From positions 1-7,542 of the forward strand of contig DASXAM010000280.1 of assembly GCA_036404275.1 (NCBI GenBank): 7,542 nucleotides of DNA. The letters are read 5' to 3'. Each line of letters starts with the position of its first letter. Position 1 is the first letter of the stretch. Source of the DNA: AP-15 sp036404275. GTDB lineage: Bacteria > Pseudomonadota > Alphaproteobacteria > ATCC43930 > CGMCC-115725. Below, piece after piece: positions 1 to 5,479 of this stretch. The notes below the pieces were generated by a model. That model was not told the DNA's origin. It made no database searches and was given only the letters and a program-made list of their open reading frames with translations. The translations under genes and the position numbers were made by a program.

Positions 1-548
1 AATGCGTCTTTGCCCCGGCGAGCTACAAGCCCGGCCTGATCCGCAAGCTCGACGACAAGCCCGGCATCACCGGCGGGCCGTGGCAGATGCGGCCCTTGTC
101 GCGCGGCTATGTGCTGGTCCGCTCGCCCGACCCGCGCGAGCAGCCGGCGATCAACCCGCGCTATCTCGCCGAGGACACCGACCAGCGAGCGATGGTCGGC
201 GGGCTCAAATTCCTGCGCCGGCTGTTCGCCGCACCGTCATTGGCCAAGCACATCGTCGCCGAAACGGTTCCGGGTCCCAGTGTGCAGAGCGATGACGAAT
301 TGCTCGATTATGCGCGGCAGAACGGCGCCACGGTCTATCACGCGAGCTGCAGCTGCATGATGGGCAGCCACGCGCTCGCCGTTGTCGACAGCGAATTGCG
401 GGTGCACGGCCTCGACGCTTTGCGCGTCATCGACGCCTCGGTGATGCCGGCGGTAACCTCGACCAACACCAACGCCCCGACAATCATGATCGCCGAAAAG
501 GGCGCCGCAATGATCCTTACCCAAGCGCGGCAGAAAATGGCCGCGTGA
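1..548 (+). CDS. GMC-family FAD oxidoreductase (choline dehydrogenase-like), C-terminal part
   Basis: This is the C-terminal 181 residues of a glucose-methanol-choline (GMC) oxidoreductase. Family members use FAD to oxidise an alcohol to an aldehyde or ketone. The frame is open from base 3 and ends in TGA at 546-548; the FAD-binding N-terminal half lies outside the window, so the internal ATG at 87 is not the real start. The catalytic His is in YHASCSCMMG (His codon 339-341). The second catalytic position is the Asn of TNTNAPTIMIAEKGA (codon 471-473). These two lie 44 residues apart, the same spacing as His466/Asn510 of choline oxidase. The segment RVIDASVMPAV is also typical of the family. 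The usual HPVGTC stretch reads HASCSC here, with two extra cysteines. The substrate cannot be deduced. The gene runs in the same direction as the dioxygenase but is 339 bases away, so co-transcription is uncertain. Confidence 0.93.
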   Translation, partial: CVFAPASYKPGLIRKLDDKPGITGGPWQMRPLSRGYVLVRSPDPREQPAINPRYLAEDTDQRAMVGGLKFLRRLFAAPSLAKHIVAETVPGPSVQSDDELLDYARQNGATVYHASCSCMMGSHALAVVDSELRVHGLDALRVIDASVMPAVTSTNTNAPTIMIAEKGAAMILTQARQKMAA

Positions 549-887
549 CCGCCGCGTCGGTCCTGGTGCAAACTGCGAAAGATTTTAGGAACCGTAGCAC
601 TCAGGCGAGCATAGGCTGGCCGGCAAGATTGTAACGGCGCATCGCCGCTAAAATCGCCACATTCTTATGGCAATATGCAGAATATCGCACCGGGCGCGGC
701 GATGCGAAGCAGCGTCACCTGATCTCTACCTGATAAAACAGGTGGAACAGGATCGGACCGCGGCCCGGTGTGCAAACGGAGACGTTTTCGCTGCTAGCGT
801 ATCTCTCGTTCGTTCTCGCCAGTGGCGAGGATCTGCTGATAATCCGGCACGACGGGCTGTCAAATGGCCGTTACAGAGGGACCGGGC
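549..887 (+). other. Intergenic leader upstream of the dioxygenase alpha gene; no gene
   Basis: No convincing gene lies here. Short ORFs beginning at 667 and 770 run into the dioxygenase in other frames, lack ribosome-binding sites and have no recognisable domains. An AT-richer patch at about 640-690 holds an interrupted inverted repeat, ATTCT (661-665) with AGAAT (679-683). A group of ACCTG/CAGGT half-sites follows at 717-751. A perfect 6-bp hairpin with a 3-base loop, CTCGCC-AGT-GGCGAG, lies at 815-829. I find no good sigma70 promoter: TTGTAA (629-634) and TAAAAT (649-654) are only 14 bases apart. Dioxygenase transcription is likely to start in this region, probably with an activator. Confidence 0.5.
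716..751. promoter_or_regulatory. Candidate operator: phased ACCTG/CAGGT half-sites
   Basis: Four related pentamers occur here: ACCTG at 717-721 and 728-732, and the reverse complement CAGGT at 739-743, followed by CAGGA at 748-752. The first three are spaced exactly 11 bases apart, about one helical turn. The middle pair forms a hairpin, TCTACCTG/CAGGTGGA (725-732 with 739-746, one T-G pair) around ATAAAA. The array lies about 140-170 bases before the dioxygenase alpha start, a plausible place for a regulator site. Function is inferred from arrangement only; no regulator gene is in the window. Confidence 0.35.
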
Positions 888-2225
888 ATGGGCGCCAATC
901 GGAAATATGCGGTCATCGACCCCGCCACCGGCAAGCTCGACCGCGCAATCTTTAGCGACTGGGCGGTCTATGACGACGAAATGGAGAAAATCTTCGGCCG
1001 CGCCTGGCTGATGATCGGGCATGAGAGCCTGGTCCCAGATCCCGACGATTTCCTTCACACTTATATGGGCCAAGACCCGGTTATCCTGACCCGCGACGGC
1101 GAAGGGCGGCTGCATGCGCTTCTCAATATGTGCCGCCATCGCGGCAACCGTGTGTGCCGTGTCGATGACGGCAACGCCAAGCGCTTTATGTGCACCTATC
1201 ACGGCTGGACCTACCGGAACGACGGTGCCCTCGAATACGTCCCCGGCGCGGCGGAGGCGTATTACGGCGCGCTCGACAAAACCGCCCTCGGCCTCGTCGA
1301 GGCGCGTGTCGAGACCTATGCCGGGATCGTTTTCGCGACATGGGATCGGCAAGCGCCGAGCCTCGACGCCTATTTGGGCGATGCGCGCTGGTATCTCGAC
1401 ACGGTGTTCAACCGGCGCGACGGCGGCATGCAGGCGCTGGGGCCGATGAAATGGCTCGAGCCGGTCAATTGGAAGACGCTCGTCGACAATTGCTCGGATA
1501 ATTACCACGTGCCGACGAGCCATCTGTCGAGCGCCCGCGTCCAGACTCGCTTTATCGGCCGCCCGCCTTTGTCGCATGAGGACCAGTTCGCGAGCCCCAA
1601 TAAGCACGCCTTTGTCAACGGGCACGGGATCACCTTCCGCGACGCCGATGACGGCATGCCGCGCTATGTGCACGGCATGACCAAGGACACGATGCGGCTC
1701 TTTCAGGAATATCACGCGGCGACAATGCCCGAGGTCGAGCGCCGGCTTGGGCCACTGCGCGCGCGCCGCGTGCAGCTCGGCAACCATTCGATCTTTCCGA
1801 ACGGCATTCTGGGGCTGCGGCTGGCATTGCCGCGCGGGCCGCTCCAGACCGAGTTCTGGCATTTCGTCCTGGTGGACCGCGACATGCCCGAGGAATTGCA
1901 GCGGGCAATCCGGATCGGCAGCCAGGCCAACAATGGTGCGGCCGGCATGTTCGAGCAGGACGACGTCGACAATTGGCGCCAGGTGACAGAGGCGAGCACC
2001 AGCCATGCCGGGCGCCGGCACCGGCAGGATTTGTCGATGGGGCTCGGTCACGCGGGCTCGCACCCCGACTACCCGGGCCTCGTCTCCGAACGCTACATCT
2101 CGGAAAGCAACCAGCGACTGTTCTACCAGCGCTGGGAAGAGTTCATGAACGCTGAAAGCTGGGCCGACATCCCGCTCGCCCCGATCACCGCCCCCTTCGC
2201 CGGCACCGCGACGATGCGCGGCTGA
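888..2225 (+). CDS. Aromatic ring-hydroxylating dioxygenase, alpha subunit (Rieske oxygenase)
   Basis: This is the catalytic large subunit of a Rieske non-heme iron oxygenase, 445 aa, the normal size. It adds O2 to an aromatic ring using electrons from a ferredoxin. The N-terminal Rieske domain carries the [2Fe-2S] ligands Cys82, His84, Cys102 and His105 (CRH...CTYH). The C-terminal catalytic domain has NWKTLVDNCSDNYHVPTSH: Asp204 is the expected bridge to the neighbouring Rieske centre, and His207 and His212 are iron ligands. The third ligand is Asp358 or Asp359 in FEQDDVDNW. The conserved ENF before the bridge is DNC here. I chose ATG 888 because AGAGGGA (875-881) sits 6 bases before it; ATG 864, eight codons upstream and in frame, has no ribosome-binding site. 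The beta gene follows after 109 bases. Neither ferredoxin nor reductase is present. The substrate is unknown. Confidence 0.95.
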   Translation: MGANRKYAVIDPATGKLDRAIFSDWAVYDDEMEKIFGRAWLMIGHESLVPDPDDFLHTYMGQDPVILTRDGEGRLHALLNMCRHRGNRVCRVDDGNAKRFMCTYHGWTYRNDGALEYVPGAAEAYYGALDKTALGLVEARVETYAGIVFATWDRQAPSLDAYLGDARWYLDTVFNRRDGGMQALGPMKWLEPVNWKTLVDNCSDNYHVPTSHLSSARVQTRFIGRPPLSHEDQFASPNKHAFVNGHGITFRDADDGMPRYVHGMTKDTMRLFQEYHAATMPEVERRLGPLRARRVQLGNHSIFPNGILGLRLALPRGPLQTEFWHFVLVDRDMPEELQRAIRIGSQANNGAAGMFEQDDVDNWRQVTEASTSHAGRRHRQDLSMGLGHAGSHPDYPGLVSERYISESNQRLFYQRWEEFMNAESWADIPLAPITAPFAGTATMRG

Positions 2226-2274
2226 GCCGGGTTCTGGAAATGCATCGCCCGAAATCGCCGAATCGTACCCCCGC

Positions 2275-2295
2275 CTCCCCCCGCCGGCGGGGGAG
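2275..2295. repeat. GC-rich palindrome (REP-like) between dioxygenase alpha and beta genes
   Basis: A perfect 7-bp inverted repeat, CTCCCCC (2275-2281) with GGGGGAG (2289-2295), encloses the loop CGCCGGC. The arms closely match the core of the palindrome at 7483-7506, so both appear to be copies of one dispersed repeat family. There is no T-run after it, so it is unlikely to be a classic terminator. In the mRNA it would form a strong hairpin 40 bases ahead of the beta start and could affect mRNA stability or the ratio of the two subunits. That role is inference. Confidence 0.6.
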
Positions 2296-2334
2296 AGGGG
2301 GAAAAGCGGCGTCGTCTCCCGCGAGCGCGGTCCG

Positions 2335-2886
2335 ATGAAAAGCCCGACTGCAGAGAATGCCGCCGGCTCGGTGGCGCCGATCGATCAGCAGGCGCTGTGG
2401 TTCGAGCTGATGCAGTTCTATATTCGCGAGGCGTGGCTGCTCGACGAGCGCAGGCTGAAGGAGTGGCTCGATCTGTTCGCCGACGATGTCCTCTATTTTA
2501 TGCCGCGGCGCAAGAACGTGCCGCGCCGCGAATTGCACCGCGAATTGACGGCGGCGGGCGACCTCGCGATTCTCGAGGAGGATAAGCGCTATCTTGAAAT
2601 GCGCGTGGCACGGCTCGAGACCGGCATGGCTTGGGCCGAAGACCCGCCGTCGCGCACCCGCCACCTCGTCGGCAATCTCGTAGCCACGCCCTTGGAGAAT
2701 GGCGAGGTCGCGGCCAAGACCGCCTTTCTCGTCTACCGGTCGCACCTCGAAACCGACCATCAGCTGCTCTCCGGCTATCGCGAGGATGGGCTCCGCAAGA
2801 CCAAGGACGGCTGGAAAATTGCCCGCCGCACGATCGTCCTCGACGCCAACGTGCTGCTCGACAAAAACCTCAGCGTCTTCCTCTAA
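2335..2886 (+). CDS. Aromatic ring-hydroxylating dioxygenase, beta subunit
   Basis: This 183-aa protein is the small subunit of the ring-hydroxylating dioxygenase, a SnoaL/NTF2-like cone-shaped fold. It normally packs with alpha as an alpha3beta3 hexamer and has a mainly structural role. Recognisable family segments are FYIREAWLLDERRLKEWLDLFADDVLYFMP (about residues 30-59), RTRHLVGNLVATP in the middle, and the C-terminal VLLDKNLSVFL, close to the family's usual ending. It lacks metal-binding motifs, as expected. ATG 2335 is the only sensible start: no ATG, GTG or TTG lies in frame in the 30 or so bases before it, although the ribosome-binding site is poor (GCGAG at 2321-2325). Translation may depend on coupling or re-initiation after alpha. 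Order and spacing indicate one operon with the alpha gene. It ends in TAA just before a group of hairpins. Confidence 0.94.
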   Translation: MKSPTAENAAGSVAPIDQQALWFELMQFYIREAWLLDERRLKEWLDLFADDVLYFMPRRKNVPRRELHRELTAAGDLAILEEDKRYLEMRVARLETGMAWAEDPPSRTRHLVGNLVATPLENGEVAAKTAFLVYRSHLETDHQLLSGYREDGLRKTKDGWKIARRTIVLDANVLLDKNLSVFL

Positions 2887-2887
2887 T

Positions 2888-2934
2888 GTCCGCAGAGCGG
2901 ACCGCGACGGTCGCGGCGCGCGCTCTCGCGGACC
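2888..2934. terminator. Tandem hairpins after the dioxygenase beta gene
   Basis: Two adjoining perfect stem-loops begin 2 bases after the beta stop codon. GTCCGC-AGA-GCGGAC spans 2888-2902 and CCGCGA-CGG-TCGCGG spans 2902-2916; they share one base. The heptamer GCGGACC occurs at 2897-2903 and again at 2928-2934. No T-run follows, so this is not a canonical intrinsic terminator. It could be an mRNA 3'-end stabiliser, a factor-dependent stop, or a small repeat. Confidence 0.4.
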
Positions 2935-2951
2935 ATCGTACTGCTGATGTC

Positions 2952-2980
2952 TTGACGTCCTTTTATCTCGCATCCATGAT
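2952..2980 (+). promoter_or_regulatory. Sigma70-type promoter of vapBC
   Basis: TTGACG (2952-2957, 5 of 6 matches to TTGACA) is followed after exactly 17 bases by CATGAT (2975-2980, 4 of 6 matches to TATAAT). Transcription would begin about 7 bases after the -10 box, at or next to the A of the vapB ATG at 2987. The vapB transcript would then be leaderless, consistent with the lack of a ribosome-binding site before that ATG. Confidence 0.55.
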
Positions 2981-2982
2981 GC
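2970..2982. promoter_or_regulatory. Candidate VapB operator palindrome
   Basis: GCATC-CAT-GATGC is a perfect 5-bp inverted repeat with a 3-base centre lying across the -10 box of the vapBC promoter. Ribbon-helix-helix antitoxins such as VapB commonly bind palindromes here to repress their own operon. A second nested pair, CGCAT (2969-2973) with ATGCG (2987-2991), reaches over the start codon. Position and symmetry are seen directly; binding is inferred. Confidence 0.4.
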
Positions 2983-2986
2983 AAAA

Positions 2987-3289
2987 ATGCGGACTACACT
3001 CACCATCGACGACGACCTCGCCGGGCTACTCAGGCGGCGCGCTCGCGAACTCGGGGTGTCGTTCAAAGACGTGGTCAACCGCACGATTCGCTCCGGCCTT
3101 GACCGGGACTTGCGCCCGCAGCAACAGAGCGCCCCCAAAACGATCCCGCATTCGTTCGGGATCAGGCCCGGCATCGACCCCGACAAGCTCAACCAACTCG
3201 CCGACGAACTCGAAGCCGAAGTCTACGCCGTATCCGCGCACAAGCCCGATGATCCTGCCGGACGTCAACGTCCTGATCCACGCTCATAA
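2987..3289 (+). CDS. vapB: VapB-family antitoxin (ribbon-helix-helix)
   Basis: The product is a 100-aa antitoxin of a type II toxin-antitoxin pair, expected to bind and neutralise the VapC RNase and to repress its own promoter. The N-terminus MRTTLTIDDDLAGLLRRRA, followed by SFKDVVNRTIRSGL, is the DNA-binding strand-helix-helix of this group (about residues 1-40). A flexible middle is followed by FGIRPGIDPDKLNQLADELEAE (about residues 57-78), the region normally used to clamp the toxin. The last 13 residues are encoded within vapC: the gene overlaps vapC by 41 bases, longer than usual, which suggests loss of an original stop near codon 87. ATG 2987 is chosen because the conserved domain starts there. 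No ribosome-binding site precedes it, and the promoter position suggests a leaderless mRNA. Codon use resembles the neighbouring genes. Confidence 0.88.
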   Translation: MRTTLTIDDDLAGLLRRRARELGVSFKDVVNRTIRSGLDRDLRPQQQSAPKTIPHSFGIRPGIDPDKLNQLADELEAEVYAVSAHKPDDPAGRQRPDPRS

Positions 3290-3680
3290 CGCCGACTCGG
3301 CAGTTCACGGCTACGCCCGGCATTGGTGGGACGGGTGCCTCTCGGGCTCGGAGGGCGTAGGGCTCGCATGGGTGACACTGCTTGGCTTTATCCGCATCAC
3401 GACCAACCCGCGGGTCATGCTCCGGCCCTTTCCGGTCGCCGATGTCATGACGCGAATAGCCAGTTGGCTAGAGCTTCCTCACATCCACATCCCACAACCC
3501 TCGCCCTCCCATTTTGTCGGGCTTCGCGCGGCGCTGGAGCAGCTCGGAACGGCGGCAAATCTCACCACCGACGCGCATCTGGCGGTTCTCGCAATGGAAC
3601 GCGGGTACATCCTCTATACGACCGACGCCGACTTCGCCCGGTTTCCCGGCCTGCGCTGGGTCAATCCCTGCATCGTCTGA
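3249..3680 (+). CDS. vapC: VapC-family toxin, PIN-domain ribonuclease
   Basis: The product is a 143-aa PIN-domain toxin, predicted to be a Mg2+-dependent RNase that cuts RNA when VapB is lost. MILPDVNVLIHAH supplies the first acidic residue, Asp5. TTDAHLAVLAMERG supplies Asp108, and TTDADFARFPGLRWVNP supplies Asp126 and Asp128. The second acidic position (Glu of the usual PIN quartet) appears to be replaced: the region reads VTLLGFIRITTNPRV, as in a known VapC subgroup with this same LLGF.R..TNPR pattern, so activity is still likely. ATG 3249 lies inside vapB in another frame and has no ribosome-binding site, so translation is probably coupled to vapB. The same frame is open far upstream, but the PIN fold begins at this Met. 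An inverted repeat, GGGCAAC (3707-3713) with GTTGCCC (3737-3743), follows the gene. Confidence 0.9.
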   Translation: MILPDVNVLIHAHNADSAVHGYARHWWDGCLSGSEGVGLAWVTLLGFIRITTNPRVMLRPFPVADVMTRIASWLELPHIHIPQPSPSHFVGLRAALEQLGTAANLTTDAHLAVLAMERGYILYTTDADFARFPGLRWVNPCIV

Positions 3681-3706
3681 CGGAGGGGTCCTGAAGCGAC
3701 CGATGC

Positions 3707-3743
3707 GGGCAACCATCGGCCCACGGCAAGTGCGGTGTTGCCC
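3707..3743. repeat. Inverted repeat downstream of vapC
   Basis: A 7-bp perfect inverted repeat, GGGCAAC/GTTGCCC, spans a 23-base loop that itself contains GCC-CAC-GGC (3719-3727). It lies 26 bases after the vapC stop and has no T-run. It may help end vapBC transcription, but support is weak. The rest of 3681-3965 holds no gene I can support, only a small hairpin, CCCCG/CGGGG, at 3877-3892. Confidence 0.25.
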
Positions 3744-3965
3744 TCCGGCTCGCCGTTTTGCGAAATCGACGAGGCCGACCGGCTCCGCGTGCGTCACGGT
3801 AAACTGCGGCCGTCGGGCCGGCTCTCGGCGATTTGTCTTTGCTGGGACCGCCGAAACGGCAACATTGTCTGTCAAGCCCCGCGTAATCGGGGAACGGGCC
3901 GCGCAGCAGCGGGCCGGCCGAGCGAAAAATGGGCAGGCAGCGCGCCTGACCTGGGAGACCCTGGA

Positions 3966-5291
3966 ATGACCGCGCAAACCTCGTCAGCCGTGGCGCCGCC
4001 GAACCCGCCCTCGATGCGTCGTATGATCGTCGCGGCGACGATCGGCAATATATTGGAATGGTTCGACTTCGTCGTTTACGGCTTTTTCGCGGTCACAATA
4101 GCTGAGGTGTTCTTCCCCACCGGCAACCCCACCGTGTCGCTGCTGATCACGTTCGGCGCATTCGGCCTCGCCTATCTGGTACGGCCATTGGGGGCCATCG
4201 TCGTCGGCGGCTTTACCGACCGCGCCGGACGCAAGAACGGCTTGCTGCTGTCGATCGCGCTGATGACGATCGGCACGACGCTGATGGCGGTGACGCCGGG
4301 CTACGCAACGATCGGGCTTGCCGCACCGATCATCATCACGCTCGCGCGGCTGTTGCAGGGTTTTTCGGTCGGCGGTGAGTTCGGCGGCGCGGTGAGCTTT
4401 TTGGCCGAGCACGGCGGCGTCCGGCGGGGCTTCGCCGCGAGCTGGCAGTTTGCCACTGGCGGCATGATCACACTCCTCGCGTCGCTGTTCGGGGTGCTCT
4501 TGACGACATTGCTGAGCCACCAGCAGCTGGTCGAGTGGGGTTGGCGGCTTCCCTATATTTTCGGCATCCTGGTCGGCCCCGCCGGGCTTTACATCCGGGC
4601 AAAGGTCATCGAAACCCCCGAGTTTCTGGCAGCCGAGAAGCCCACTACGGTACCGCTCGGCGAATTGTTGCGGCGGCATCCGCTTCCGGTTCTGCTGGCG
4701 CTCGGGATTTCGATCATCTCAAACAGCTCGTTTTACATCTTGACCTATATTCCGACTTACGGGGTCAAGACATTGCATCTGCCGGCCTCGACCGGGTTCA
4801 CCGCGACCTTGATCGGGGGTGCGGTTCTAGCGATCGGCTGCCCGCTCTTTGGCCACTGGTCCGACAAGCTGTCGCGCCCATTGCTGATGGTCATCACGTG
4901 CTGGCTGTTCGTTTTGACCCCGTATTTGGCGTTCTGGTTGATGGCCGCGTTTCCGTCGCTTGCGGCCTGCATTCTCGCCGTCACCTGGCTGAATCTGATC
5001 AAGGCGGGGTATAGCGGTGTGCTGCCTTCGCTGATGTCGGAGCAATTTCCGGTCGAGGTCCGGGCGATCGGAGTGTCGCTCGGCTATTCTCTGTCGGTGT
5101 CGATCTTTGGCGGGCTGGCGCCGCTTACGGCCACTTGGCTGATTGCGATAACCGGCGACAAGCTGTCGCCGAGCTACTACTTGATCTTTAGCGCGCTGTC
5201 GAGCCTCGCCGCGCTGACCGCAATCCAGCGCCGTCGCCGCCGGTCGCGGGCCGAGCTTGATGCCGCGAGCGCCGCCCCCAGCCGGGCTTGA
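3966..5291 (+). CDS. MFS transporter, metabolite:H+ symporter type
   Basis: This 441-aa inner-membrane protein belongs to the major facilitator superfamily, metabolite:H+ symporter group (relatives carry shikimate, citrate, alpha-ketoglutarate, dicarboxylates or aromatic acids with protons). Its size and roughly twelve hydrophobic segments fit. Landmarks are GNILEWFDFVVYGFFA in helix 1 (residues 27-42, with the group's Glu31 and Asp34), motif A GGFTDRAGRKN in the 2-3 loop (81-91), RLLQGFSVGGEFGG in helix 4 (128-141), and a second motif-A-like loop GHWSDKLSRP in the C-terminal half. The tail is Arg-rich and cytoplasmic. ATG 3966 is chosen for GGGAG (3953-3957) upstream and because helix 1 then sits at the normal distance from the N-terminus; the upstream in-frame extension to 3735 has no family resemblance. 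Location beside a dioxygenase suggests import of an organic or aromatic acid, but the substrate is not shown. Confidence 0.93.
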   Translation: MTAQTSSAVAPPNPPSMRRMIVAATIGNILEWFDFVVYGFFAVTIAEVFFPTGNPTVSLLITFGAFGLAYLVRPLGAIVVGGFTDRAGRKNGLLLSIALMTIGTTLMAVTPGYATIGLAAPIIITLARLLQGFSVGGEFGGAVSFLAEHGGVRRGFAASWQFATGGMITLLASLFGVLLTTLLSHQQLVEWGWRLPYIFGILVGPAGLYIRAKVIETPEFLAAEKPTTVPLGELLRRHPLPVLLALGISIISNSSFYILTYIPTYGVKTLHLPASTGFTATLIGGAVLAIGCPLFGHWSDKLSRPLLMVITCWLFVLTPYLAFWLMAAFPSLAACILAVTWLNLIKAGYSGVLPSLMSEQFPVEVRAIGVSLGYSLSVSIFGGLAPLTATWLIAITGDKLSPSYYLIFSALSSLAALTAIQRRRRRSRAELDAASAAPSRA

Positions 5292-5300
5292 GGACTGGCA

Positions 5301-5318
5301 GCCGGCTTCGAGACCGGC
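5301..5318. terminator. Weak stem-loop after the transporter gene
   Basis: GCCGG (5301-5305) pairs with CCGGC (5314-5318) around an 8-base loop, beginning 10 bases after the transporter stop. There is no T-run, so it is at best a weak or factor-dependent end. The rest of 5319-5446 shows no gene. Confidence 0.25.
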
Positions 5319-5446
5319 ATCGCGGACGCCAGCACCGCAAGGCGGTGTGCGGCAAATTCGACCGCCGCTCCATTGAACGGATGCGCGGCGACCAGCCCGC
5401 TTGACCTGTGTCGGCGAAGATCCGCAATCTTCCCTAGGTTGGCAGG

Positions 5447-5460
5447 CGCCGTTTCCGGCG
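5447..5460 (+). promoter_or_regulatory. Leader hairpin before the lactonase ribosome-binding site
   Basis: CGCCG-TTTC-CGGCG is a perfect 5-bp hairpin with a 4-base loop ending just before a strong, purine-rich Shine-Dalgarno region (GGAGGGGGAGG, 5466-5476). TTGACC at 5401-5406 resembles a -35 box, but the best -10 at 16 bases (CGCAAT) is poor, so the promoter is unresolved. Confidence 0.25.
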
Positions 5461-5479
5461 AACGCGGAGGGGGAGGAAA

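Noticed and set aside
629..654. TTGTAA/TAAAAT promoter pair
   Set aside because: The 14-base spacer is too short for a sigma70 promoter.
667..1011. Small plus-strand ORF before and into the dioxygenase alpha gene
   Set aside because: No ribosome-binding site or recognisable family, and its second half is out-of-frame alpha coding sequence.
726..2063. Long minus-strand ORF (445 codons) opposite the dioxygenase alpha gene
   Set aside because: It mirrors the alpha coding frame, has no recognisable domain, and is explained by the high-GC codon bias that suppresses stops on the opposite strand.
2631..3248. Upstream extension of the vapC frame, including an ATG overlapping the beta stop (TAATG at 2884-2888)
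   Set aside because: The extension is an out-of-frame reading of beta and vapB; the PIN fold begins at the Met codon at 3249.
3735..3965. N-terminal extension of the transporter
   Set aside because: The added residues do not resemble the family, and ATG 3966 has a well-placed GGGAG.
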